DNA from: Halichoerus grypus
Taxonomy: Eukaryota; Chordata; Mammalia; Carnivora; Phocidae
Assembly: GCF_964656455.1 (NCBI RefSeq)
Contig: NC_135721.1
Span: 52,211,530 to 52,275,529 of the forward strand
Length of the DNA: 64,000 bases
Direction of reading: 5' to 3'
In this document: one piece after another, positions 48,931-61,526 of the stretch
Layout: every line of letters begins with the position of its first letter
How positions within the stretch are numbered: the stretch's first letter is position 1
Position numbers and translations under genes: made by a program
Notes under the pieces: generated by a model
Seen by the model: the letters and a program-made list of their open reading frames with translations, nothing else
Databases searched by the model: none
Told to the model about the DNA's origin: nothing

Positions 48931-49995
48931 ATATATTATTCAGTGAGGCTTGCACATCTTTTTTCTTGTGATTTATTCCAATACTTTTAGGCTTAGAAAA
49001 TCTTTTGCATTGCAAAAATTGGGTCAAAGTTTACCTGTATTTTCTTCCAGTTTTTTCCTTTTTTCTTTTTTTTTGGGGGGGGGAGGGTTTCTTTTACATC
49101 ATATACAATGTTTATATGTATTTAAAAATTATTTAGAATTAATTTTTCTTATGGTAGGATCTATGTTAGCTTGCCCAAATAACTATAGCTTCATCCCAGG
49201 ACCATTTAGAATAGAATCTTTCTTCTCCCCCTAACAGCAGTTTTTGAGCCCTTTCTTGGGTATGGCAATAAATGACACGGTGATGAATTCACTGACTGCA
49301 CCATAATAAAAAATGGCAAGAGTCATAATAAAAAAGATAAGATCATAGTAAAGAAGGTATGAGTTAAAATGCGTTTCAACTTATGTAACTAACCAAATAA
49401 ATAGTTGGGAATGGATTTACTATTTGGTTTGAACAAGAAAATAGCAAGAAAAAAACATTAACTAAGGATGTGCTTTTTTAAAAAAAAATTTACATTCAAT
49501 TAATTAACATATAGTGCATTATTAGTTTCAGATGTAGACTAAAGATGCGTTTAAGATATAAATGAAGGTATTACATTTGTAAAAAAGAAGAAGAAATTAT
49601 GAGACAAAATAGCAGAAATATATATATATATAACAGCATACTACTGTGGAAAAGAACAAATCAGGAACATTGTAACTGTGCTGAGAGAAGATTTCACCTT
49701 GGCAACAGTGGACGCCAGAAGGCAATGGGGTAGCATCTTTAAAGTGCTAGAAGGAAAATACCTGTCAATCTATAACTCCTATTCCAAAGTAAGGAGAAAA
49801 TAAAGACATTTCCAAACATCAGAAAAAATTAATACCCAGTGGTTCCCAATAAAAGAACTATAAAAGATATACTTAAGCCAAAAGAAAATAAAGTTTTCAG
49901 GATATAAAAAATAAGAATTAGCCCCAAAACTGATAAAATATTTGAACAAATTTAATGATCTATTGATGGTAAACTTGACTATTTTTGTGCTATTT
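48931..49995. other. Intergenic with small L1 scraps
   Basis: A G run lies at 49,075-49,083. A scrap of reversed L1 3' UTR lies at about 49,485-49,545, followed by a short TA microsatellite at 49,618-49,632. 49,640-49,930 reads like sense L1-family text (GTGGACGCCAGAAGGCAATG). No gene. Confidence 0.45.
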
Positions 49996-49997
49996 TT

Positions 49998-50188
49998 TTT
50001 TAAGATTTTTTATTTATTTTTTGACAGAGAGAGACAGCGAGAGAGGGAACACAAGCAGGGGGAGTGGGAGAAGGAGAAGCAGGCTTCCCGCGGAGCAGGG
50101 AGCCCAATGGGGGGCTCGTTCCCAGGACCCTGGGACCATGACCTGAGCCAAAGGCAGACGCTTAACGACTGAGCCACCCAGTCGCCCC
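49998..50188 (-). mobile_element. Carnivore tRNA-derived SINE
   Basis: Antisense copy flanked by T[G/A]TGCTATTTTTT on the two sides. Confidence 0.94.
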
Positions 50189-50199
50189 TTTATGCTATT

Positions 50200-51570
50200 T
50201 TTTAAAGGTGAAAGTAAAACGCCGCCCAAATGTAACAATACAGGACTGGAAAAGATGTTCAGTAATGAGTCCAAGATGATGGAGTTCTTTGTTTCTGTTG
50301 AGTTCAAAATACAGGACGCCTTTTGGGTTTGTAGGTGATGTGAATAATTAAGGATGCATGCTAAAATCTCAAAGTTAGAACTAAATAATTAAAAAGTCAA
50401 AATGTCCTAGAAATAGAAGGGAAAGAAAGAGAATGTAAAATTCTTAATACAAAGAAAGCAGACAACAATAGGAAGAAATGCAAAGGGTGTAAAAGCTCTG
50501 TCTGCCCTCATGTCTGCAGGTATGGGAGGTGGCTTGCTTTTGGGGGTCTTGGGAGCTGGATATGGGAGAATATTTGCGGACATGCTACAAAACTTCTTCT
50601 TGCTGCCGGTTATCTCAAAAAGACTTAATAAAGCAGCACATTTTCCATCCACCCCAGCTGACCAGCCAGGGTAGGGGAATTCCAGTAAACTAGGTAACCC
50701 CCAAATTGCCCAATGTCTGCTTTTTAAAAGACCCATTTTTAAGCTGCTAGTTAGGAAGTCATCCGGACTGTATGTTCCTTCTGTGTTTACCATAGCAATT
50801 CTCAATGGTTAACAATTTTGCCATTGACAGGTACTGTTTATTTTTATATTTCCCTGACTTCTGAATTAATGATCCCACCATAACACTAGCCAAACATTTT
50901 TGAGTGTGGTATTATAAAAATTACACAAATTCAACTTTATCCTATTTTTTTTTTAATCTGAGAAATTTTCAATGCACTTCAGGATAACTAGAGATGTATA
51001 ACTCATAGTTTTTACAGAGTTTTGGGCAATGCTTAATGTAAACATTCTGTTAACCCTGGTAATTGGGCAGAGTGCTCTCTGGACCTTGTCCCTCATGAAT
51101 CTCTGGAAATTGGGAGCGACTTTAACAGGGAGAGGAAAGAAAGTCATAGGTGTCCCCCAGTCACTGTGTTCCCCTCTAGTCTTATGTCCATCCTTTGGGT
51201 GGAAGAATTCAAAATGCAGGGCAGACATAAAAAGACACTGAAGACCCAATTCAGGTCTGAAGGGAGGACTTTACCATCAGGGGCAGATAGTAGGACTATG
51301 TCCCTGTTTGTCTATAAGATGCTGGTGTAGAACGAGCGTCTTGTAATATTTTTAAAGGGTGGAAGTTGACATCTTAACTGCAGCATAGCACAGATAAGCA
51401 AGGAATATTTACTGAGTGACCAAGTGGTAGATTTTTATTACTGACTAATGAACTTTACTGATATCAGGTTATGTGACTGGGTCTCAATCCTGATAAAGGA
51501 GTTTGCTGGGGTTTGTCAGAGATATGGACATAGTCTTTTCCAACGTAATTGTTCTGGAAAGAGATTTCCA
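50200..51570. other. GKN2 5' flank, nothing recognised
   Basis: No gene. Open frames of 132 codons (minus, 50,407-50,805) and 98 codons (minus, 50,953-51,249) have no recognisable domain. This flank is where GKN2 control elements would lie. Confidence 0.4.
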
Positions 51571-51584
51571 CACCTTAAAGCTAA

Positions 51585-51590
51585 TATAAA
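51585..51590 (+). promoter_or_regulatory. GKN2: GKN2 TATA box
   Basis: A consensus TATAAA within CTAATATAAAGGG lies 58 nt before the start codon's last upstream base block. Transcription should start near 51,615. Spacing and match support a focused, tissue-specific promoter. Confidence 0.75.
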
Positions 51591-51614
51591 GGGTAGAAGT
51601 TGCACTGGCAGCCT

Positions 51615-54411
51615 CACTTCTCTAGCACCTTCTTCCCAGCAGGCAAAATGAAAATCCTTGTGAGTATTTGTTTATGCTTCTTTATACTCTTGTGGTGGTT
51701 CTTGCAGGGAATGTTCAAATCCAGTATGCCTTGGATTTCCGAAGTCTTAGAAGAACACTGTGCATGCTTCTAAGCTTCTGTGCTTGAATTAAATAATGTC
51801 TTTGGCAAGGATAGCCTTAAACATGAAGTTGGATATTTACTGGTCCATTGTCTATTTTCTGAGACATTTGCTAAGAAATGCAAAGAAAACATTTTGGAAA
51901 TATCTAGAGAATTTTAATTTGGAGAATTTTTAATAATAATTCCTTATTATTATGAGCTTGGGAAAGAATGCAGGCATTTTGGGACAACTGCATTTACTGT
52001 TTAAAAGAGAAGGGGCAATTTTTTGAAAAAGGTAATAGCAGCTGTCATTTTCTAAGTGCATATGAGATCCTATGCTAAACATAAATACTTTGATTTATTC
52101 ACTTCAACAACTCTGTGAACTGAGTAGTATTACCCCCATCCTACAGGTGAGGAGACTGAGGCACAGAGGAATGTGATTTTCCCATGCCAGTAAATATGAG
52201 GTGTAGACTTGAACTGTACCCATCTCCGGCCGCACTGGCAGGATCAGTCACGGCCCAGCATTCCTGCCATGCCATCCCTCTTCCTGCCGATCCCAGTCCT
52301 GATCCCAGTCTCCCATGGCTCCACATTGCAGTGGTCCATGAACAGAGGTCTATATTTTGACCCAGAATGGAACTCCTTCCCCCAGTGATCTATCCTTTAT
52401 TCTCATTCAGCTGTTGAGGGAGAAAACAAAACAGTAAGTTCCTCCCCATCGGGTGTTCAAGATTGTCGGCTTAAAGAGTTCCATCTCTGAGGGGGTCTCT
52501 TGATTTTCCAAGAGGAGATCTGTTGCTGAAACATAAACGCGTAACCTGGGTGTATTTACTCATGGTGTTGGGTGGGTGGTTATTTGGGGGCCAGGGACAC
52601 TTCCTGAGCTCTCTCTAATATATCACTATGGTAGTCAGTCCTCCACCCATTTGTTCAAACCTCTGTATTAGACCCATTAAATACAATAGAGAGGAGTGTC
52701 AGAGGTTACAGGAGCCGGCCTGGAGTCAGAGAAGGTGTGAGGCTGGGCAAGTAGCCAGGTTGGAGATCGCAAACGGGTCTTTGTCAGACACTCCACCCCC
52801 AGTCATCAGAAGAGAAATGTTATTGGTGATTGTTAGGGAAGTCGAAAAATCCTCCTGGCAGGTCTTAAAAATATCTGCTTTCCTGCAGACCCCTCCAGGA
52901 GTGGTTTGCAATGAGCGGTTTGCGGTGTTCAGAAAAGAGAACACAAAACTGGGATCAACCTGTTGGATAAGACTCTTCCCACAACTGCAGCAAAATGGCA
53001 GAACTGCGTCAACGTCAGCCTCATGGCCCGTCAGCCTATCATCTGTCTGATGGCATCCCTAAGGAGAATATAGAGGCTTTCCTTGATGTCAGCCTCGAAA
53101 GTTAGCCATGCCTCCAAGCATCCTATTTTCATAGTTTCCCTTGGGGATCCATTGTCTCTCTATCACCCGTGAATCCATTTTAAATCTGTTTTACCCTCTC
53201 AAAGAATTAAGTACATTTTTTTTTAAACCATAAAACACAACTTCACTCCTGTAATCCAAATCCACTGTGAGTCACACCAGGGTGTTCCCATAGTAAAATG
53301 AGTCCTTCCTCACAGTTCACCTGCTCCAAGTTGTTTCTGGCATAGGAACACATGCTGCCTAGAAGATTATGATGTTGGGAAGGGTTGGCAATGGGGCATA
53401 AAGGTAGAACCTGGGGTCTGACAAATAGCATAAAGTCAATAAATTACCTGTCAAATGAGGGAAGGTGTGTTTCACATCTTGGAAATGGACTGTTGACCAC
53501 CCATGACCACCCACCTGTGTCTCTAGGTGTATATTTTCTGAGATACTTGTACTTGTCCTGTCCGATGCCTCCTTAGGTCCCCACTCTCAATGACTGCCCT
53601 AAAGAGAATAGATGCAACTGGTCTGTTTTTCAGGCGGTATTTCTGGTGCTGGTCATCTTTGGGACACAATCTCATGGATATGAGGTAAGTTGGTTCACTA
53701 TGGACTTTATACCTTGGAGTTATTGGGAGGGGAAAAGGAAGATACAAGAACATCTGTCTGGAGGACCGTAGAGAGCCCATATGCCCTATTTGGGATGGAA
53801 TCCCAGAAATAACCAATAATGGAAATGATAAGGTTGGTTATTTCTTTCCAAATGCAGTGCCTCAAAAAATGCAACCCATTGCTTTAAAATGTGGTCAATT
53901 TCATTTCTCCTGTGATGTCATTGGTTCTCCCGTATGTAACATAGTAAACCATGAAGAAGAGCTTCACATTCTTACTTTAGCGTGGGTTTTCGGTCTGGGA
54001 TGCCAGTGAGGTTTCAGACTTCAGTCTCTTGTTCATAGCAAGTGGAGGGCTTTATTTTGTCGGGAGGGTTGCTTTTCCAGTACATATGACTTATGGAAAA
54101 ACATTATGTCTTTGTTGTTAATCTAGGTTTATAACATCATTAGCCCAAACAACAATGGTGGCAATCTTCAGGAGACAGTAACAATTGACAATCAAAAAAA
54201 TATCGCCATCGTTAACATCCATGCAGGATCATGCTCCTCTACCACGATTTTTGACTATAAACATGTGAGCAGAAAGGGAATTTTTATATTCTTCAAGACT
54301 GGGCTTCTAAAGGGTGAAGGGGCAGCCATTTACTATGCATTTGAATTCTAAGAACTATCCTTGCAATTCTTTCAGAATTTCCTTACTTTCGTTTTTCCTT
54401 TTTAAAAGATT

Positions 54412-54454
<43 letters not shown>

Positions 54455-57400
54455 TCTAAGGGAGAAAGAGAGAGAGCGTATGTGCGCTTGAGGAGGGGGA
54501 GGGGAAAAGGGAGAGGGAGAGAGAATCTCAAGCAGACTCCTCTCTGAGCTCAGAGGCCGACTGGGGGCTCGATCTCATGACCCTGAGATCATGACCTGAG
54601 CTGAAAGCAAGAGTCGGATACTTAACTGACTAAGTCACCCAGGCTTCGCCAAACAAAACCATTCCTAAAAAAAAAAGTGACAGGAAACATACACATTGCT
54701 TGACCGTTTCAGGTGGCAACTGGAAGCATCATGATAATTGTCTCACTACAGGCTCAGGAAGTGTCTAGGAGAGCGGACCAAAACCAGAACATGGCCTGGC
54801 ACACAGGCTCTCAAAAATATTCGCTGAATGAATGAATGAATGAATTAGGGCTTCTAATACAAACACTCATGCAGAAAAAGAGCGATTATGGAATAAACAA
54901 TCACAGAACAGCAGAAATCCAGAACAACTATACCCATTTAACTATGTAAGTAGGATATGCAGTAAATCATACTTCTTCTGGAAGAAGGAAAGTATGCTAA
55001 CCCAAAACTCCAAACTATTTCCAAGTTTCAGTTACTGGTATTAACAATAAGTCTCAGAAACCTGCTCAGAAAAGTTATTTGGTCCTTTATCCATTTATTT
55101 GTTTGTTTTCCGTTTGTTCCACCTGATTAGGAGCCTGCTTTTACCATGGGACAGAGCTATGCGCTGTGGATATAAGTAGGTTATAGTCCATCTCACTGGA
55201 CATTTGAACGCACTTTCTTCTCCTTTTCTTGTAGGGACCGCCTCACATGCCTCTTCCCCATTGGCATTGGGAGTTCTAGGACACGTTCGAAAGCATAGAA
55301 TCTTTGAAAGATACAGTTTTAAAGGAAGTGGTACTGAAATTGTTTTTTAAAGCAGATTTCAGGGAAATCCCCCAAGTGTCTTTAAAAAAAAACCCCCAGA
55401 GTGGTGAGGACTTGGTTTAAACCCCTTCCACTGCCATCAGGCTTTGCCTCAGGCTATTTTTGAATTTTAGGAACTGGCAATTTGTGAGAATTGAAAAATA
55501 GAAACTAGAAGAGGGTTTGTATGCCATACAGCCCCACAGACTGCGTAATTATTTGGAACTCTGTAGAGAAAATTCCATTCGGGATGAAGGTTAGGTGGCC
55601 TCCCGTTCCGTCTGGTTCCATGGGCCTCACCCACGATTGCTGTTTCGATCCCACCTTCCTCCAACTCAGCCCCGTCCAGCCAGGTTGGGTTTGAGGTGGA
55701 GAAAGGATGGAGAGAGGACGGTAAAGGAGAGAAGAATCGAAATGTGTGTGTGGGTGTTGGCGGTGAGGGTGAGTGTGGGATGTGAAGGAGAGTTTCTCAA
55801 ACAGCCCTGGCCAGTAGAAACCTCTACAATGGTGGAAATGCTCTCTATCTGCAGTTTCCAACAGAGAAGCTACTGGCCGCTTGTGGCTACCGAGCACGTG
55901 AGTTGTGTGACAGAGGAAGGACGTTTTAAATTTTACTTAATATGAATTTAAATTTAAATAGCACATGTGGCTAGTGATGAACATATTGGAAAGCACAGTT
56001 CTAAAGAATACTGTATTTACCCCAAACTGAGGAAAAGGCAGAACGAAATCAATAGAAAGAGACCAACAGCTGCTGCTTCTTACTTGTTCAAACCCCACAC
56101 TACAGGCCCTGATTGCAAAACATGAAAAGTTGGGGCACAAATCATGGGTTTGTACAACTTTAGAGATAGAAACAACAAACCAAAAGTAAAACCAAGATGT
56201 AAAAGAAGGCGAATGGATAGAAGGGATGGCGAATTGAAAAGCAGTCCCGTGCACTCACTGTGCGTGCTCAAGGCTTTCCTCAAGGCTCAAACGTTCTCCT
56301 TACCAGTTCCGAACCCGGGGAGCCGGGCAGGCCAGTAACTGTGCTCTTGCTGCCTCAGGGCTACATCGCTTCCCAGGTGCTCTCCCGAAGAGCCTGCTAC
56401 ATCCTGAAGATGGACCATAAGGCCATCCCCGCTCTGGACGAACTAAAACGATACATCTACGAGAAACAGGTGATTCTGCAGTACCCTTTCCCATTCCCTG
56501 TTCCTTTGCCCGGAAAAACTGGTGCCTACAGAGGGAAGAAGAGGGTAAGGGGGAAGATCATAATATTCTCTCTTACCGTGGATATGTAATCTCTACCTGT
56601 TAAAGTGTTTTCTCCTTTATTGTTTTTGGGACAGGAGTACATGGCTTCACTTGATTTCTACCGTTCAGCCCCCAACCCAAGAACTTATAATAAATTCCAC
56701 TGTTTTTCTGGAAAGGACTGAGCAGCAGGGCTCTCAGAAATAGTGACTGGGAGAAAAACGAGCGAAGTTATAATAGTCCACAACACAAAGGTGCCAAGAA
56801 ACAATACGGGATAGCGAGAATAAACAAACCCTGCACGAGGCTCGGAACTGGGTGTTTCATTCTCCCCCTGTAACTTCCCATCTGTGCCACCTCTGCCAAG
56901 GGATTCACCCTCCCTGGGTTTCACTGTCACCAGCAGTGAAATAACATTGGTAATAACGAGGCTCCGCTGCAGACCAAGTGCTCAGAAAGAGATGGTGTCT
57001 TGAGATTCCTGACGGCCTTCTGCTTAATAATATGAAAAAGAAAAAGCAGTTTAGGATAAGGGACATCAGGTTATGTCAGTCTACTTTATCTTATCCCCCT
57101 CTCTTCTACTGCTCTAGGCTATGAAGAACATGTACTCTGACAAATACTTCTGGGTCAAGTACAACCCACTGCAGTCTCTGATCATGCACATAGACTGGTT
57201 CCTGTTCGGCTCACCCATCAGGCAGCTCTGCAGTCATGTTCCCCTGTACAAGGGGGAAGTGGCTGACAAGATACGTGAGTACCAGGAAATTATTCCTTCA
57301 CCAAATGTTTTCTGAAAGCTCCCCTGTGCGGGGCACTCTGCTCGGGGTTGTGCAAAATACAGGTAGACATGAAACACGACTCATTTCAGTTGACTTCGGG

Positions 57401-59550
57401 AACTAAATATCTACCGTGGGTGGAAATCATGGTAAACATGAGGGAGATACAGAAATGAGTAAAACTCTGCTGCTAAGTCTGATGGAGAAGTTGATGGGTT
57501 AACACAGAGGATGAAATTTTGGGATGTCCTGGGTGCCAAGGAAAAACTATTGGATTTCCTACTGTTCCTTGTGCTGACGGGTGCTAATAATACAGTACTG
57601 TATACTTGAAAGTTGCTGAGAGGAGATCCTAAGCATTCTTACCACGCACACACACAAAAGAATTACCCATGTTAACTGTGTGAGGTTATGGATGTGTTCT
57701 CTTGATCTTGGTAATTGTTCTACGTGTATGTATATCAAGTCATCACAGTGTACACTTGAAATATATGCAAATCCATTTGTCAATTATTCTTCCAGAAAGT
57801 TTTAAAAACTATTTTCAGAATCTAGGATAGAATGAGTCTAAGGAAGAGCAAGCAAAGTGCACTGATCCACAGGGAATAAAGTCCTGAGTCATCCAGCTAG
57901 CATATATCACTGCAGTCATTACTGGTATTTTTATACAAAGTTTCCAAACATGGGAGAGTGGCCAGAGGGAAAGAGGGGCCAGGCCACAGACGGGGAATGC
58001 AACAAGATAAATTCCCCAGAGTAGTGGAAGGTAAGATACAAAAGAAAATAATGAGCATTTATCGCACTTTTACTGTCTAGAAAAAAAATTTTAAGATATT
58101 TTTCTTTTAGTAGGGTCATTAGTACTTACGAATAAAAGCACATTATGCAGCCATCAAAAAAACCAAAATCTTGCCGTTTGCAACGACGTGGATGGAACGA
58201 GAGGGTATTATGCTAAGTGAAATAAGTCAATCAGAGAAAGACATGTATCATATGATCTCACTGACATGAGGAATTCTTAATCTCAGGAAACAAACTGAGG
58301 GTTGCTGGAATGGTGGGGGGTGGGAGGCATAGGGTGGCTGGGTGATGGACATTGAGGAGGGTATGTGCTATGGTGAGCTCTGTGAATTGTGTAAGACTGA
58401 TGAATCACAGACCCGTACCTCTGAAACAAATAATACATTATATGTTAAAAAAAGAAGATAGTAGGAAGGGAAAAATGAAGGGGGGGAAATCGGAGAGGGA
58501 GACGAACCATGAGAGACTATGGACTCTGAGAAACAAACTGAGGGTTCTAGAGGGGAGGGGGATGGGGGGATGGGTTAGCCTGGTGATGGGTATTAAAGAG
58601 GGCACATATTGCATGGAGCACTGGGTGTTATACGCAAACAATGAATCATGGAACACTACATCAAAAACTAATGATGTAATGTATGGTGACTAACATAACA
58701 TAATAAAATTAAATTTAAAAAAAAAAGCACACAGGCAGGTCACCAATGCAGAATGTCAGAGCATCAATCGAATAGAGTCAGACAGCACTTCTAGAAGTTG
58801 TCAGTCTTTTTTCTTTTTAATTTTATTTATTTATTTGAGAGAGAGAGAGCATACAAGGGGGGGGAGGGAGAGGGTAAAGCAGACTCTCCACTGAGCAGGG
58901 AGCCCAAGGTAGGGGAGGGCTCCATCCCAGGACCCCAAGATCATGACCTGAGCCAAAGGCAGATGCTTAACCAACTGAACCACCCAGGCGCCCCTAGGAG
59001 TTATCAGTCTTATTTAAGCTAACATGTTATCACCCTTTGCAATACAAGGATAGCTAAAAACTTGGGTAACATAGAGTTACATGTACAACCCCTAGTCAAG
59101 ACATTAACCAAAAGGCATGGGTTTGTTGCATTCTAATAATGTATTTCTCAATGCTCCTTCTTCACAAATTTGTCCCCTTTTCAGATAACGTCCGTGCTGA
59201 CGTCTGCTCAAGGACCGGATTCCTGGGCATCTTTGGAATCTCCATCTGCGCGGGTGTTGGCGCTTAAGCATCACCCACTGGCCTCGTCTTTTCCAAGACG
59301 CACACCCCTGGTTTCCACTCAGCAGCCAGATTAAGTTCTTTCCAAAGCCCCAACTAACGTTGAGACTCAGGGGTAAAACATAAATCCTATATCTACAGAT
59401 CTCTGGGTGTTTGCTTTTTTTGTAAACAACAAAGGGAAGCCAAACAATGTTGATGTCAACATATAGAAGGAAAGAATTTGCCAGGATTTCAAGTAAAGTA
59501 CATAAGGTGTGAAACTTCCCCAGGTAATAAAGCTGAGTCATTACAGGGGA
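51615..59550 (+). CDS. GKN2: Gastrokine-2 (GKN2), six coding exons
   Basis: GKN2 is a secreted BRICHOS protein of gastric surface cells that forms a disulfide heterodimer with trefoil factor TFF1. Coding exons: 51,648-51,659; 53,634-53,684; 54,127-54,264; 56,359-56,469; 57,118-57,274; 59,185-59,267. All junctions are GT-AG and the total is 183 residues (human 184). Residues 1-20 are the signal peptide ([19 protein letters not shown] plus about one residue). A short N-terminal region holds ISPNNNGGN and the [12 protein letters not shown] segment. Its Cys57 matches mature human Cys38, reported to bond with TFF1. The BRICHOS domain spans about 55-150 with Cys80 and Cys142; Cys164 and Cys178 follow in GIFGISIC. 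No lesion is seen. The start is fixed by exon phase and signal peptide. Orthology is firm; splice sites are by inspection. Confidence 0.95.
52050..52220 (-). repeat. MIR SINE in GKN2 intron 1
   Basis: Reversed MIR: CAACAACTCTGTGAACTGAG, then CAGGTGAGGAGACTGAGGCA. Confidence 0.8.
54404..54648 (-). mobile_element. Carnivore SINE in GKN2 intron 3, expanded tail
   Basis: Antisense to GKN2. The tail has grown into about twelve TTTA units (54,411-54,455). The body is diverged, with a degraded head (AGTCACCCAGGCTTCGCC). Confidence 0.9.
57580..57800 (+). mobile_element. Old L1 3' end in GKN2 intron 5
   Basis: L1 3' UTR text: ACAGTACTGTATACTTGAAA, GTGTGAGGTTATGGATGTGT, ACAGTGTACACTTGAAATAT. Sense to GKN2. 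Confidence 0.7.
58140..58720 (+). mobile_element. Carnivore L1 3' end with two 3' UTR units, GKN2 intron 5
   Basis: Begins in the last ORF2 codons, then carries two successive related 3' UTR blocks. AAACAAACTGAGGGTT occurs in both, near 58,288 and 58,531, and each block has its own GGTGATGG segment. Ends with an A-rich tail. AAAAGCACA occurs at both borders. 5'-truncated. Confidence 0.85.
58812..58994 (-). mobile_element. Carnivore SINE in GKN2 intron 5
   Basis: Antisense copy ending with GCCACC-type head text (ACCACCCAGGCGCCCC). It lies about 190 nt before the exon 6 acceptor. Confidence 0.93.
59526..59531 (+). terminator. GKN2: GKN2 polyadenylation signal
   Basis: AATAAA lies about 260 nt after the stop codon. 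It is the first good signal downstream, so cleavage is expected near 59,550. Confidence 0.75.
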
Positions 59551-59624
59551 TCAGCTGGGTGCAAGTGTCCGTCTTGCCGCCACCAGACCAGCTGCCCACC
59601 TGTCCACCGAAACGAAGGCGATTC

Positions 59625-59775
59625 AGAGGACCCTTATCGTAATGAGCACTGAGAAATGTGTAGAATTGTTGAATCATTACGTTGTACTCCTGAAGCTAAT
59701 ATAACACTGTACGTTAATTATACTTGAATAAGAAAGTAATAAAATAAAATTCTAATTAAAAATAAAACAAAAACA
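59625..59775 (+). mobile_element. L1 3' terminus downstream of GKN2
   Basis: Carnivore-type L1 terminal text (GAATCATTACGTTGTACTCC, AATATAACACTGTACGTTAA) followed by an A-rich tail. Confidence 0.8.
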
Positions 59776-59947
59776 ACCACCTGTGCAGTCTGGGCGGAGC
59801 CGGCAGCAGCCTCCCCCTGCTGAGGGGGGCAGGGTGTGGTGTCCCCGGAGCAAACAACTTGACTGCTCAGGTGATGGGAACTGTCCCCTTTGACAAGGCA
59901 CCGAACTTGGAGGACCAGTCACATGCCTTTTAGAAAATGCCTTTTAG

Positions 59948-60138
59948 GGGCACCTGGGTGGCTCAGTGGTTAAGTGCTTGCCTTTGACTCAGGTCATGAT
60001 CCCAGGGACCTGGGATTGAGCCCCGCATCGGGCTCCCTGCTCTGTGGGGAGCCTGCTTCTCCCTCTTCCACTCCCCCTGCTTGTGTTCTGTCTCTCTCTG
60101 TCAAATAAATAAATAAAATCTTAAAAAAAAAAAGAAAG
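59948..60138 (+). mobile_element. Carnivore tRNA-derived SINE
   Basis: Full-length plus copy. The AGAAAATGCC[T/C]TTTAG duplication lies at 59,932-59,947 and about 60,139-60,154. Confidence 0.95.
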
Positions 60139-60154
60139 AAAATGCCCTTTAGCT

Positions 60155-61491
60155 CATCAAAGCACTAGTTTCAATCTTAATAAATACGATTATAATATAT
60201 TTTGACCTGGAGTGAGGGGAGAGGTCATGGGGAACACCCATCACCCAGAGAAGGATGAACCTTACTGAAAAATCTTGACAGGAGTGAGAAACTAACCGGG
60301 AACGCCAAGTCAATATATAAAAGGAAAGCCATTTCCAATATTCCAAATAAATTGTTTAATGTGGGCACATTCCCAGATCAGACAGCTGGTTCTCCTATGG
60401 ACCAGTCAGCTGGGAGCAAGTTCAGAACATAGAGGAATGCCTTTAACAAGAATTTCTGTTATCAACTGCTCTTATTCCTAACGCTGTGCATCTACTTCAT
60501 AATAACCATTAATAAATGTATTTAGAACACTTAACCATGTGCTCAGCACTGGGACAGGTATGCTGGCAAAACTACCCTTGTCAAGGAAATTATGTTTTTG
60601 TTGGGGACGTGAGACATTTACATGAAAACATTTGCTAGCAATGGTAAAGAGTGTATAATAACATGCCAAACGAATAATAGAGTGTACTAGCTGAGACCTT
60701 GGTGTTTGCGTGATAGAACCCAAAATCAAATTAACTGAGGCAAGGAGGGTGGAATTTACTGTCTCATCTTGCTGTAGAAAGATCGGGATATTCTGGTCTC
60801 TGGTGGCTAGACCTAGGTGCACGAAGGTGGCCAGACTCTTGTCCCACTCCGGACTCTCCTTCTCTCCGTGTGTCAGCCTCAGAATCTTATGTCATCTTTC
60901 TCCGGGAGGATGGAAACACCACCACTGTAAGCCCCAAGGTCCCCATTTTCTCAGCATCATTGTCAGAGAGGAAGGGACTCCTCTTCCTTCTAATTTCAAT
61001 TAGTTTTAATTTACAAATCTTTGGAAAGGTGCCAGATTGAATCACCTGTGGCACATTCTTACTCCCCGTGGCCAAGACTTGTGGGGGTGTGTTGGGTGGA
61101 GGAAGTGTTATGATTGGCAACCTCCTTTGGAATTTACTGCTTAGAGCTGTATTATCCTCATTAATTTGTACAACGTTAGTCCCTTTTTAAAGCGGGACTT
61201 TGAGTTCTGTTTTTTCCTGACTCTGCTTTATCATTAAGTCGGTTAACCCTGCTCAGTGCTGGTGTCAGGCTGAATACCTGTTAGGGGCAGCAGGTGGAGT
61301 GGGCCAGCACACGCGTAAAAGGAATGTGTCCACATGGAAGTTATGAGGGAGCTGGGGCCCCATTAAACCTTCTTCAGAAGGAGCTCCTTCTTCAGAGCTG
61401 GGGAGGGAAGATATCAACTGTTTCTATTTTTGTACGCCTTGAGATATTTTCTAATTTTCCTTTTGACGTCTCTTTGACCCGAGGAAACTTT
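60155..61491. other. Intergenic, nothing firmly recognised
   Basis: No gastrokine exon or other gene is visible. 60,690-61,000 may be an old LTR-type repeat, since it has GGAATTTACTGTCTCAT. The 97- and 114-codon frames here are not supported. Confidence 0.4.
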
Positions 61492-61526
61492 TAAGCATCA
61501 GTTAACCCAAACATAATAAATATCAA
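61492..61526 (+). repeat. 35-bp perfect direct repeat, left copy
   Basis: Identical at all 35 positions to 62,581-62,615. It starts TAAGCATCAGTTAACCC and the flanking bases differ on both sides. Confidence 0.97.

Noticed and set aside
55505..55897. 130-codon minus-strand frame in GKN2 intron 3
   Set aside because: Lies antisense inside an intron and has no recognisable domain.
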